Assembly: GCF_000981895.1 (NCBI RefSeq) | Contig: NZ_LATD01000005.1 | Coordinates: forward strand, 31,980-95,979 | Source: Streptomyces odonnellii | Lineage (GTDB): Bacteria; Actinomycetota; Actinomycetes; Streptomycetales; Streptomycetaceae | Direction of reading: 5' to 3' | DNA: 64,000 nt | In this document: piece after piece, positions 25,501 to 33,573 of the stretch | Position numbering within the stretch: position 1 is the stretch's first letter | Layout of the letters: each line of letters opens with the position of its first letter | Position numbers and translations under genes: made by a program | Notes under the pieces: generated by a model | The model's input: only the letters and a program-made list of their open reading frames with translations | Told to the model about the DNA's origin: nothing | Databases searched by the model: none

Positions 25501-26034
25501 TCAGATCCCGAGTTCCTTCAGGAGCGTCGCGCAGAAGGCGTCGAGGTCCGCGGGTTTCCTGCTGGTGATCAGGGTGCTGGGCGCGGAGGTGTCGACCATG
25601 ACCTGGTCGTCGACCCAGGTGGCGCCCGCGTTGCTCAGATCGGTCCGCAGGCTCGGCCACGAGGTCATCGTCCTGCCGTGCACCACATCGGCCTCGATCA
25701 GCGTCCACGGCGCATGGCAGATCGCCGCCACCGGCTTGCCCGCGTCGAAGAAGCCCTTGACGAACGACACGGCTTTCGGGTCCATCCGCAGGGCGTCCGG
25801 ATTGGCGACGCCCCCGGGCAGGACCAGCGCGTCGTAGTCGTCCACGCCGCTCTCGGACACCGTGCTGTCGACGGGGAACGTGTCCGCCTTGTCCAGGCCG
25901 TCAAAGGCCTGGATCTCCCCGGGTGCCGTGGAGACCAGTACGCGATCGCCGCCGGCGTCGCCCACCGCCTGCCACGGTTCGGTCAGCTCGACCTGCTCCA
26001 CGCCCTTGGGGGCCATGAGGAATGCCACTCGCAT
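25501..26034 (-). CDS. DJ-1/PfpI family type 1 glutamine amidotransferase-like protein
   Basis: ATG 26034 gives 177 residues beginning MRVAFLMAPKGVEQVELTEP. The fold is clear from YDALVLPGGVANPDALRMDP and the nucleophile elbow GKPVAAICHAPWTLIEADVV with Cys in the AICHAPW motif. This is the YhbO/PfpI subgroup, linked to stress resistance and glycation repair in other bacteria. The reading frame extends upstream into the permease gene without homology, so the ATG is preferred. Confidence 0.9.
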   Translation of the reverse strand: MRVAFLMAPKGVEQVELTEPWQAVGDAGGDRVLVSTAPGEIQAFDGLDKADTFPVDSTVSESGVDDYDALVLPGGVANPDALRMDPKAVSFVKGFFDAGKPVAAICHAPWTLIEADVVHGRTMTSWPSLRTDLSNAGATWVDDQVMVDTSAPSTLITSRKPADLDAFCATLLKELGI

Positions 26035-26090
26035 GGGATTCACACTCTTTTCGTACAGTTTTGTACTGTCTCGTTCGTGCCTCTCTCCTC

Positions 26091-27188
26091 TTACTTGTGA
26101 AATTCTTCCCGATTTCCGGCGGGCGAGCGCGTCGGGGCGGTGGCGGTACGGAGGCGTCCCGCCAGGTCCGCGGTCCGGTGGCGCAGCCGCTGGAGCGGAG
26201 TGGCCGGCAGTTCGCGGGCCGCGCCGCGCGCGTAGTACCGCTCGACGTAGAACTGGCCGACGGACAGCACGCTGGTGACCGCGATGTACCAGAGGGTCGC
26301 CACCATCAGCAGCGGGATCACCTGGTACGTGCGGTTGTAGATGAGCTGCACCGAGAAGAGCAGGTCCTGTACGGCGAGGACGCTCACGATGCTCGTCCCC
26401 TTCAGAGTGCCTATGAGCATATTGCCCGCGGTCGGGACGATGGAGCGCATCGCCTGCGGCACGATGATCCGGCGCAGCACCCGCCCGCGGCTCAGCCCCA
26501 GCGCCTGCGCGGCCTCGGTCTGTCCGCTGTCCACGGAGAGGATGCCGCCGCGCACCACCTCCGCCGCGTAGGCCGCCTCGTGCAGGGTGAGCCCGATCAG
26601 GGCGGTGAGTCCCGCGCCGAAGAGGTTCACGGTCTTGAAGGTGAGGAATTCGGGGCCGAAGGGGATCCCGACGCCGAGCGTCGGATAGAGCGCGCCGATG
26701 TTGAACCAGAACAGGAGCTGCACCAGCAGCGGGGTGGATCTGAAGATCCATACGTATCCCCAACTGATCGTGCGCAGAACGGGGTTGGCGGACAGCCGCA
26801 TGACGGCGAAGACGGTGCCGATCAGGAATCCCAGCACCATCACACCCGCGGTGAGCCAGAGGGTGAGCAGCAGTCCGTCCAGTACGGCGGGCGTGGTGAA
26901 GTACTGGCCCACCACACTCCACTGGAACCGCTCGTTGCGGACGACCGAGTTGACGACCATCGCGAGAAAGAGCAGCGCCACGGTGCCGGACAGCCACCGG
27001 CCGAGGTGACGGCGGGGCACGATACGGGTGATCTCATCGGCCCCGGGCGGCGACAGATCCCGCTTCGGAGAGGCCGCGCCCGAGGAAGACGTGTCCGAAG
27101 AAGGCGTGTCCGAGGAGGGCGTGCCTGAAGGGGACGGGCCTGGGGAGGACGGGCCTGATACACCGAGGACATCGGGGGTTGCGGACAT
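26091..27188 (-). CDS. Polar amino acid ABC transporter permease (divergent partner of the sulfur locus)
   Basis: ATG 27188 follows GGAG. The 365-residue protein has a Ser/Pro-rich N-terminal extension of about 60 residues with repeated SSDT units, then a HisM-type permease. Segments include [40 protein letters not shown], and the coupling (EAA) loop EAAQALGLSRGRVLRRIIVP. It is clearly paralogous to the permease at 30538, sharing [15 protein letters not shown] and the C-terminal YVERYYARGAARELPATPLQ pattern. It is divergent from the operon at 27442-33426, shares its intergenic region, and has no ATPase of its own, so it probably uses the one at 31578. Confidence 0.9.
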   Translation of the reverse strand: MSATPDVLGVSGPSSPGPSPSGTPSSDTPSSDTSSSGAASPKRDLSPPGADEITRIVPRRHLGRWLSGTVALLFLAMVVNSVVRNERFQWSVVGQYFTTPAVLDGLLLTLWLTAGVMVLGFLIGTVFAVMRLSANPVLRTISWGYVWIFRSTPLLVQLLFWFNIGALYPTLGVGIPFGPEFLTFKTVNLFGAGLTALIGLTLHEAAYAAEVVRGGILSVDSGQTEAAQALGLSRGRVLRRIIVPQAMRSIVPTAGNMLIGTLKGTSIVSVLAVQDLLFSVQLIYNRTYQVIPLLMVATLWYIAVTSVLSVGQFYVERYYARGAARELPATPLQRLRHRTADLAGRLRTATAPTRSPAGNREEFHK

Positions 27189-27405
27189 GAGGGGGCTCCG
27201 GCGGGAGAGAGCGGGCGGCGGTGGACTGCGTACTGCGGACCTCTTCGCGCACACCGCGTCCCTCAACACGGCCGGTACGCCCCGGTGCCGGCCCCGGTTT
27301 CACTCAACGGCCGGGCACCACTGGGTCGTACGTCCCTCGATCGTACGGGCGGACTCGGCGCCCTTGTCAAGGAGCGGCGGTGCCGGACCACAGTGCGGGC
27401 ACCGG

Positions 27406-27435
27406 TTGACTTCGGTGAACGTACCGTGCTCAATT
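27406..27435 (+). promoter_or_regulatory. Promoter giving a leaderless leader-peptide transcript
   Basis: TTGACT at 27406-27411 and a -10-like TCAATT at 27430-27435 are 18 bases apart. The six bases to the ATG at 27442 would put the transcript start on or next to the initiation codon, and no ribosome site precedes that ATG. Confidence 0.5.
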
Positions 27436-27441
27436 GGCTCC

Positions 27442-27519
27442 ATGCAGAAGCAGCCGCCGTTGGTCACCCGCGGCCACATCGACTTCGGTCGAGTGTGGTC
27501 CGCCTCTTGTTGCGCCTGA
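27442..27519 (+). CDS. Leader peptide ending Ser-Cys-Cys-Ala (cysteine-responsive leader)
   Basis: A 25-residue open frame, MQKQPPLVTRGHIDFGRVWS followed by ASCCA, lies upstream of the monooxygenase operon. The central LVTRxHIDxGRV and a Cys-rich end are the hallmark of the short actinobacterial peptides annotated as putative leader peptides before sulfur-metabolism genes. Adjacent Cys codons near the end would stall ribosomes when charged Cys-tRNA is scarce, and so report sulfur status. The absence of a ribosome site and the promoter spacing suggest leaderless translation. The peptide is known by pattern; regulation of this operon is inferred. Confidence 0.72.
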   Translation: MQKQPPLVTRGHIDFGRVWSASCCA

Positions 27520-27848
27520 CGCCCTTCCCGGCACCAGTCGCATCTGACCCGGCAGCGGGCCGTCCGACCGGCCCCTCCCTCCCTCGGTGATTCCGCGGCG
27601 GGCCTCTCTCCGCTTCTCCTCCGGGCGCACGCTGCCGTCGTCTCCCTGACGTTCCACGCGCCATTCCGCTGTCTGCGCCATCGCTTCCGAGTCGCCGTCC
27701 GCGAGCTTCCGAGTTCCGCCTGCCCGCGTCTGCCACAGCTCTTCCGTCGAGCCGCCGTCCCGCGTCCCGCGGCGTGTGCCCAGGGTTCCTTCGGCATGCC
27801 CTCCGGCCGCGTACGGGCGGCTCCTCTTCCCCGCTCGAAAGGTCCGTC
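27520..27848 (+). other. Leader region between the Cys peptide and the monooxygenase gene
   Basis: These 329 bases hold no further supported gene. A GC hairpin GGGCCG-TCCGAC-CGGCCC at 27557-27574 is followed by a pyrimidine tract CCTCCCTCCCTC, which could serve as an attenuator or as pairing partner in a regulatory fold. AAAGG lies eight bases before the downstream ATG. Confidence 0.4.
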
Positions 27849-28982
27849 ATGCCTGTGGAGTTCCTCGGTATCGCCGCCACCCACGACGGGTCGGAGACGA
27901 ATCCCCGCTCCGGCGCCGCGTTCGACAAGGAGTACACGCTCAGGCTCGCCCGCGCCCATGAGGACCACGGCTGGGACCGGGTGCTGTTCGCGTACGGTTC
28001 GGGCTCGCCCGATCCGGCGCCGGCTGCCGCGTTCATCGCCTCCCGGCTGGACCGGCTCCAGATCCTGCTGGCGCACCGGCCGAACGTGTCGTATCCGACG
28101 TATGCCGCCAAGACCTTCGCCACGCTGGACCGGATCAGCGAGGGGCGGCTCACGGTCCACTTCATCACCGGAGGCAACGACCACGAGCAGGGCCGCGAGG
28201 GCGACACGCTCACCAAGGACCGGCGCTACTCGCGGACGCGCGAGTACATCGAGATCGTCAAGCGGATCTGGACCTCGCACGAGGCCTTCGACCACGAGGG
28301 CGAGCACTACCGCTTCCACGACTTCGTCAGCGATGTGTTCCCGGTCCAGCAGCCGCGGCCCGGTGTGTCGTTCGGCGGCTCCTCACCCGCGGCGTACGAG
28401 GCGGGCGGCGCCGAGGCCGACATCTACTGCCTGTGGGGCGAGCCGCTGGAGAAGACCGCGGAGCAGATCGAGGCGGTGCGGGCCGCGGCGCTGGCGGCCG
28501 GGCGCCCGGCACCGCCCCGTATCCAGGTGGCCTTCCGCCCGATCATCGCCCCGACCGAGGAACTGGCCTGGGAGAAGGCCCACCGGACGGTGGACGCGAT
28601 CAAGGCGCGCAGGGAGCAGGGCGATCCGGTCCTGGTGCGCCACCACCGCCGGGGAGAGCCCGAGAACACCGGGTCGCAGCGGCTGATCGCGATCGCGGAG
28701 TCGGGCGAGCGCTACGACCGGGCGCTGTGGACCGCAACCGCCGCCGCCACCGGCGGCGCGGGCAACTCCAACGCCCTGGTCGGTACGCCCGAGACGGTCG
28801 CCGCGGCGCTGCTCGACTACTACGACCTGGGCGTGGACATCATCTCCGCCCGTGGCTACGACCTGCTCGACGACGCCGTCGACTTCGGCCGTCACGTCAT
28901 CCCGCTGGTCCGTGAAGAGGTCGCCAAGCGGGACGCCGAGCGCGCGGCCGAGGGCGCGCGGAGCCTGGCCGAGGCGGGCTGA
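27849..28982 (+). CDS. LLM-class flavin-dependent monooxygenase, SsuD-like
   Basis: ATG 27849, with AAAGG upstream, gives 377 residues starting MPVEFLGIAATHDGSETNPR. The luciferase-like TIM barrel is seen in WDRVLFAYGSGSPDPAPAAA, RLTVHFITGGNDHEQGREGD, YSRTREYIEIVKRIW and PGVSFGGSSPAAYEAGGAEA. These match alkanesulfonate monooxygenase and its relatives, which use reduced FMN to cleave C-S bonds. No FMN reductase is encoded here. Its stop overlaps the next start as TGATG. Context points to a modified cysteine or other thioether rather than free alkanesulfonate. Confidence 0.88.
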   Translation: MPVEFLGIAATHDGSETNPRSGAAFDKEYTLRLARAHEDHGWDRVLFAYGSGSPDPAPAAAFIASRLDRLQILLAHRPNVSYPTYAAKTFATLDRISEGRLTVHFITGGNDHEQGREGDTLTKDRRYSRTREYIEIVKRIWTSHEAFDHEGEHYRFHDFVSDVFPVQQPRPGVSFGGSSPAAYEAGGAEADIYCLWGEPLEKTAEQIEAVRAAALAAGRPAPPRIQVAFRPIIAPTEELAWEKAHRTVDAIKARREQGDPVLVRHHRRGEPENTGSQRLIAIAESGERYDRALWTATAAATGGAGNSNALVGTPETVAAALLDYYDLGVDIISARGYDLLDDAVDFGRHVIPLVREEVAKRDAERAAEGARSLAEAG

Positions 28983-29503
28983 TGACCTCCGTCGCCGAGC
29001 CGGGCGGGCAGACCTGGGTACGGACGGCCCTCTCGGATCCGCTGGTGCTGCCGATGCTGAGCGAGCTGGGCCGGGAGTACGCCACCCGCTACGGCATCGA
29101 CTCGCGGGACGAGCTGGCCCGCTATCCGGACGAGGAGTTCGAGCCTCCGCACGGGGCCCTGCTGCTGTTGCTGGAGGACGGCGAGCCGGTCGCCGGGGGC
29201 GCGTTCCGCCGGTACGACAGCACCACGGCCGAGCTGAAGCGGATCTGGACGCACTCCGCGCACCGGCGGCGGGGGCTGGCCCTGCGGGTGGTCGGCGAGC
29301 TGGAACGTACCGCCGCCGCACGGGGCTACCGCCGGATCCATCTGACCACCGGGCCGCGCCAGCCCGAGGCGCGAGGGCTCTATCTCACCGCCGGATACAC
29401 ACCCCTGTTTGACACGAGCGCCGATCCGGAGACCATCGGCCCGCTGCCGTTCGAGAAGGATCTCGCCGGCCGTCCCGCCGGCTCCGCCGAAGGAAAGGTA
29501 TGA
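28982..29503 (+). CDS. GNAT family N-acetyltransferase
   Basis: This 173-residue GNAT protein overlaps the monooxygenase stop by one base (TGATG). The acetyl-CoA-binding motif A is ELKRIWTHSAHRRRGLALRV, and motif B runs around GYRRIHLTTGPRQPEARGLY, followed by LTAGYTPLF. In Bacillus the comparable operons pair such an acetyltransferase (YtmI/SnaA or YxeL/SnaB) with monooxygenases to disarm S-(2-succino)cysteine. The same role is likely here but not proven. No N-deacetylase is found in this window. Confidence 0.88.
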   Translation: MTSVAEPGGQTWVRTALSDPLVLPMLSELGREYATRYGIDSRDELARYPDEEFEPPHGALLLLLEDGEPVAGGAFRRYDSTTAELKRIWTHSAHRRRGLALRVVGELERTAAARGYRRIHLTTGPRQPEARGLYLTAGYTPLFDTSADPETIGPLPFEKDLAGRPAGSAEGKV

Positions 29504-29507
29504 CCCC

Positions 29508-30521
29508 GTGCGCCCCCTGATCCCGGGCCGTACGCGGCCCGCGCGCCGCGACGACAGGCCCGTACGTCCCGTACGTTCACCGCGCCCGTCGCGCGGCCGA
29601 CTGCCGGCCGTCCTCGCCGCGGCCCTGCTGCTCCCCGTCCTGGCGGGATGCGGTGCGGACACGGTGTCCGGCCCCGGGCCGGCGGGCGCCGCCTCGCCCG
29701 CGCCCTCGGACGACGTCACCTCGTCGCTGAAGAAGAACGCGGCGCTGGCGAACCTGCTGCCCGCGGACGTCCGCGCGCAGGGCACGCTCCGTATCGCCTC
29801 CTTTGTGGGGGCGCCGCCCAGCGCGTACTTCCCGGACACCTCGACCCGTGAGCCGGCCGGCCTGGACATCGACATCGCCGATGCCGTCAGCAAGCTGCTG
29901 GGGCTGCGACTGGAGCGCCAGGACGCGAGTTTCGAGGCGATCCTGCCCGCGCTCGGCAGCGGGAAGTACGACCTGGGCACCGGGAACTTCGGTGTCACCG
30001 ACGAGCGGCGCAAGACGATCGACTTCGTCACCTACATCAATGACGGGCAGGGGTTCGCCGTCCGCAAGGACGACACGAGCCTCGACAAGGTGACCACGCT
30101 GGAACAGCTCTGCGGCAAGACCGTCGGCACGTCGGCGGGCACCACCTTCGAGGCGACGCTCAATTCGCAGAAAGGTGTCTGCGCGGACGCGGGCAAGAAG
30201 CCGTACAAGGTCAAGGTCTTCTCCGACCAGGGCGCCATCACGACCAGTCTTCAGCAGGGTCGGATCGATGTGGTCATGTCGACCATCAACGGGCTGCGCT
30301 ACCAGGCGGCCCAGCCCGCGGCCGGGGTCAGGTTCCTGGGCGAGTTCCACCGGCTCGATGTCGGTTTCGCGTTCGCCAAGGGCTCGCCGCTGCTCAAGGC
30401 GTTCCAGGGGGCGGTCAACGAGCTGATCGAGAACGGCACATACGGCCGGATCCTCGAAAAGTGGGGGACGCGGGACTCCGCCATCGAGGAGTCGCAGATC
30501 AGTCCGCCCGAAGCGAAGTAG
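29508..30521 (+). CDS. Amino acid ABC transporter substrate-binding lipoprotein
   Basis: The GTG at 29508 with GAAAGG upstream is preferred; the frame is open earlier. The 337-residue protein has an Arg-rich N-region, a hydrophobic core and a lipobox ending LAGC with Cys at about 48. The SBP_bac_3 fold follows: RIASFVGAPPSAYFPDTSTR, GLDIDIADAVSKLLGLRLER, FGVTDERRKTIDFVTYINDG and ENGTYGRILEKWGTRDSAIE. Family 3 receptors bind polar amino acids. It is one of two receptors in the operon, each probably having its own ligand preference. Confidence 0.92.
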   Translation: MRPLIPGRTRPARRDDRPVRPVRSPRPSRGRLPAVLAAALLLPVLAGCGADTVSGPGPAGAASPAPSDDVTSSLKKNAALANLLPADVRAQGTLRIASFVGAPPSAYFPDTSTREPAGLDIDIADAVSKLLGLRLERQDASFEAILPALGSGKYDLGTGNFGVTDERRKTIDFVTYINDGQGFAVRKDDTSLDKVTTLEQLCGKTVGTSAGTTFEATLNSQKGVCADAGKKPYKVKVFSDQGAITTSLQQGRIDVVMSTINGLRYQAAQPAAGVRFLGEFHRLDVGFAFAKGSPLLKAFQGAVNELIENGTYGRILEKWGTRDSAIEESQISPPEAK

Positions 30522-30537
30522 CCGGCAGGAGCCTCCG

Positions 30538-31581
30538 ATGGATACCGCAACCGGCACTCCGGCCGGCACCCCGCCCGTACCGCCGTCCGCGGCACCGCCG
30601 ACTCCCGTACCGGCGCAGGCTTCCGCGCCGGCCGGTGTCCGTACGGGCGTGCTGACGAGTACGGAAGACCTCGCGGCGCTGAAGGTCGTGCCCGCGCGCC
30701 ACCACTGGCGGTGGGTGGCGGGGGCGGCGGCGCTGGTCGTCGTCGCGCAGTTCGTCCACGGTCTGGTCACCAATCCGGGCTGGGACTGGGACACCTTCTT
30801 TCTCTATCTGTCCACGGACACCGTGCTGAAGGCCGTCTGGGTGACGCTCCAGCTCACCGCCTACGGCACGGTCCTGGGCTTCGCGCTCGGGGTCGTCCTG
30901 GCCTTCATGCGGCTGTCGCGCAGCGCGATCCTGCAGACGGTCGCCTGGACGTACATCTGGGCGTTCCGCTCGATCCCGCTCATCGTCCAGCTTCTGTTCT
31001 GGTTCAACCTCGCTTACCTGTATCAGGAGTTGGGGGTCGGCGTCCCGTTCGGTCCGGTGCTGTGGAGCTTCGACACGATGAACCTGGTCGGCGCCATGTC
31101 GGCCGCCGTCATCGGGCTGGCCCTGCACCAGGCCGCGTACGCCGCGGAGATCGTGCGCGGCGGGATCATCTCGGTGGACGGCGGGCAGTTGGAGGCCGCG
31201 GCGGCGCTGGGCATCCCCCGGCCGCGGCAGCTCCGCCGGATCCTGCTGCCGCAGGCGATGCGCGGCATCCTGCCCAATGCCGCCAACGAGGTCATCTCCC
31301 TCTTCAAGGGCACCTCGATCGTCTCGGTGATGGCGATCGGCGAGCTGTTCTACCAGGTCCAGGTGATCTACGGACGGAACGGCCGGGTCGTACCGCTGCT
31401 GATGGTCGCGACCGCCTGGTACATCCTGCTCACCACCCTGCTGTCCATCGCCCAGTACTACGTGGAGCGGCACTTCGCGCGCGGCGCCGAGCGCACTCCC
31501 CCGCCCACCCCGCTCCAGCGGGCCAGAAGCTTCACCCGCAGGATGCGGGCCGCTGCCGCCACCGGAGGTTTTCCGCGATGA
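30538..31581 (+). CDS. Polar amino acid ABC transporter permease
   Basis: This 347-residue protein begins with about 70 Pro/Thr/Ala-rich residues, then a HisM-family membrane domain: [40 protein letters not shown], the EAA loop [20 protein letters not shown], and [20 protein letters not shown]. Its stop overlaps the ATPase start by ATGA. It is a paralogue of the divergent permease at 26091, and the two may form a heterodimer with the shared ATPase, as TcyL/TcyM do in Bacillus. Confidence 0.92.
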   Translation: MDTATGTPAGTPPVPPSAAPPTPVPAQASAPAGVRTGVLTSTEDLAALKVVPARHHWRWVAGAAALVVVAQFVHGLVTNPGWDWDTFFLYLSTDTVLKAVWVTLQLTAYGTVLGFALGVVLAFMRLSRSAILQTVAWTYIWAFRSIPLIVQLLFWFNLAYLYQELGVGVPFGPVLWSFDTMNLVGAMSAAVIGLALHQAAYAAEIVRGGIISVDGGQLEAAAALGIPRPRQLRRILLPQAMRGILPNAANEVISLFKGTSIVSVMAIGELFYQVQVIYGRNGRVVPLLMVATAWYILLTTLLSIAQYYVERHFARGAERTPPPTPLQRARSFTRRMRAAAATGGFPR

Positions 31582-32375
31582 CTGCCGACACCGACGCCAC
31601 GGGTGAGAACAGCGGCGAGCTGATGGTCGATGTGCGGGGTGTGCACAAGAACTTCGGCACGCTGGAGGTGCTGCGCGGGGTCGACCTCCAGGTCCGCACG
31701 GGCGAGGTCACCGTCGTACTGGGCCCCTCGGGCTCGGGGAAGTCGACCCTGCTGCGCAGCATCAACCACCTCGAAAAGCTCAACCGCGGGTACGTCAGCA
31801 TCGACGGCGAGCTGATCGGATACCGCCGCTCCGGCTCCAAGCTGCATGAACTCAAGGAGCGGGAGGTCCTGAAGCAGCGGCTCCACATCGGCTTCGTCTT
31901 CCAGAACTTCAATCTCTTCCCGCATCTCACCGTCGTCGAGAACATCATCGAGGCCCCGGTCTCCGCGCTGCGCCGACCCCGCAGGGCCGCCGTGGACCAG
32001 GCCGCCCGGCTGCTGGAGCGGGTGGGTCTCGCCGACAAGGCCGACGCATATCCGCGGCAGCTCTCCGGTGGTCAGCAGCAGCGGGTGGCCATCGCCCGGG
32101 CGCTGGCGCTGGAGCCCAAGGTGCTGCTCTTCGACGAGCCCACCTCGGCGCTCGACCCCGAACTGGTCGGCGAGGTCCTCGATGTGATCAAGGATCTGGC
32201 CCGTAGTGGCACCACCATGATCGTGGTCACGCATGAGATCGGCTTCGCCCGCGAGGTCGCCGACACCGTGGTGTTCATGGACGACGGACTGGTCGTCGAG
32301 CAGGGTCCGCCGGCCGAGGTGCTCGACCGGCCGCGCCATGAGCGGACCAAGGCCTTTCTCTCCAAGGTCCTGTGA
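31578..32375 (+). CDS. Amino acid ABC transporter ATP-binding protein
   Basis: ATG 31578 overlaps the permease stop. The 265-residue ATPase shows Walker [11 protein letters not shown]-loop [12 protein letters not shown], signature [15 protein letters not shown], Walker [15 protein letters not shown] and the switch His in [10 protein letters not shown]. An insertion around [20 protein letters not shown] is typical of the GlnQ/HisP polar amino acid class. It is the only ATPase for two permeases and two receptors in this locus. Confidence 0.95.
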   Translation: MTADTDATGENSGELMVDVRGVHKNFGTLEVLRGVDLQVRTGEVTVVLGPSGSGKSTLLRSINHLEKLNRGYVSIDGELIGYRRSGSKLHELKEREVLKQRLHIGFVFQNFNLFPHLTVVENIIEAPVSALRRPRRAAVDQAARLLERVGLADKADAYPRQLSGGQQQRVAIARALALEPKVLLFDEPTSALDPELVGEVLDVIKDLARSGTTMIVVTHEIGFAREVADTVVFMDDGLVVEQGPPAEVLDRPRHERTKAFLSKVL

Positions 32376-32430
32376 CGATCCCGCCCTTTCAACTCCCTCT
32401 CATCCGCCCGTATCCAGCGAGGAGCCCTCC

Positions 32431-33426
32431 GTGCCGTCCAGACGTACCCGCCTCCGCACCACCGCCGCACTGCTCGGCCTGATCACCGTGCTCTCCCTCT
32501 CGGCCTGCGGCGATCCGGCCGACGGCGCCACCGACGAGGTGTCGGCCAAGGGCTCCGGGAACGAGGGGCTGAAGATCAATCTTGGCCCTGACCAGAAGCG
32601 GATCAGCACGGCGAAGGTCGAGTCCGTCGCCGCGCTCGTCCCCGCGGCCATCCGGAAGCGCGGCACCCTGGAGATCGTCAACTCTGCCGGTTCCGTACCG
32701 CCGTTGGACTTCTACGCGACCGACGACAGGACGGTGATCGGGGTGGAGCCGGACATCGCCTCGCTGGTCGCGGATGTGCTCGGGCTGAAGCCTCACTACA
32801 ACACGGTCGACTGGGCGAACATCTTCGTCGGCCTGGACAGCGGGAAGTACGACGCCGGGTTCGGCAACATCACCGTCACGGAGGAGCGCAAGGAGAAGTA
32901 CGACTTCGCCACCTACCGTCTGGACAATCTGGCGTTCGAGACGAAGAAGGGCGGTGGCGACTGGAAGGTCGCGGGCCCCGAGGACGTGGCGGGTAAGACG
33001 ATCGGCGTGGCCTCCGGCACCAACCAGGAGAAGCTGCTGGTCGACTGGAGCGAGCAGAACGTCAAGAACGGTCTGAAGGCCACGGACATCAAGTACTACC
33101 AGAACGCGAGCGACTACTACCTCGCGCTCGGCTCCGGCCGCCTCGACGCCTATCTCGGCCCCAACCCCACCGCCGCCTACCATGCCGCCGCCACCGGCGA
33201 GACCGAGATCATCGGTACGTACTCGGGCGGCGGTGCCGAGGTACAGGGCAAGATCGCGGCCACCACCAAGAAGGACAACGGCCTGGTCAAGGCGCTTCAG
33301 CAGGCGCTCGACACCGTGATCAAGAACGGTACGTACGAGAAGGTGCTGGCGCGCTGGGGCCTGACGAGCGAGGCCGTGACCTCCTCCGAGCTGAACCCGC
33401 CGGGGCTGCCGAAGACCGCTCCGTAA
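32431..33426 (+). CDS. Second amino acid ABC transporter substrate-binding lipoprotein
   Basis: A GTG start at 32431 follows GAGGAG. The 331-residue protein has a signal peptide with lipobox LSAC (Cys at about 26) and a family-3 receptor fold: TLEIVNSAGSVPPLDFYATD, GVEPDIASLVADVLGLKPHY, FGNITVTEERKEKYDFATYR and KNGTYEKVLARWGLTSEAVT. It is distantly related to the receptor at 29508. Two receptors with one ATPase parallels TcyJ/TcyK of Bacillus. It closes the operon, about 150 bases before the APC transporter. Confidence 0.92.
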   Translation: MPSRRTRLRTTAALLGLITVLSLSACGDPADGATDEVSAKGSGNEGLKINLGPDQKRISTAKVESVAALVPAAIRKRGTLEIVNSAGSVPPLDFYATDDRTVIGVEPDIASLVADVLGLKPHYNTVDWANIFVGLDSGKYDAGFGNITVTEERKEKYDFATYRLDNLAFETKKGGGDWKVAGPEDVAGKTIGVASGTNQEKLLVDWSEQNVKNGLKATDIKYYQNASDYYLALGSGRLDAYLGPNPTAAYHAAATGETEIIGTYSGGGAEVQGKIAATTKKDNGLVKALQQALDTVIKNGTYEKVLARWGLTSEAVTSSELNPPGLPKTAP

Positions 33427-33573
33427 CCCGCTTCGAGCCCGTCCGCCGTACGAGGTACGAGGTACGAGGACAGAACACGGCGGCCCGTCCGCCGCCCGAG
33501 GACGACCCGGCCGCCCGACGGGCCCGGCGAAAGCCCCCGTACCCCCGAACGGGTTGTCGGCATCCCTGACCCG

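Noticed and set aside
27300..28319. Long reverse open frame of 339 codons
   Set aside because: It is antisense to the monooxygenase and leader region, has no recognisable domain and follows the codon shadow of the real gene.
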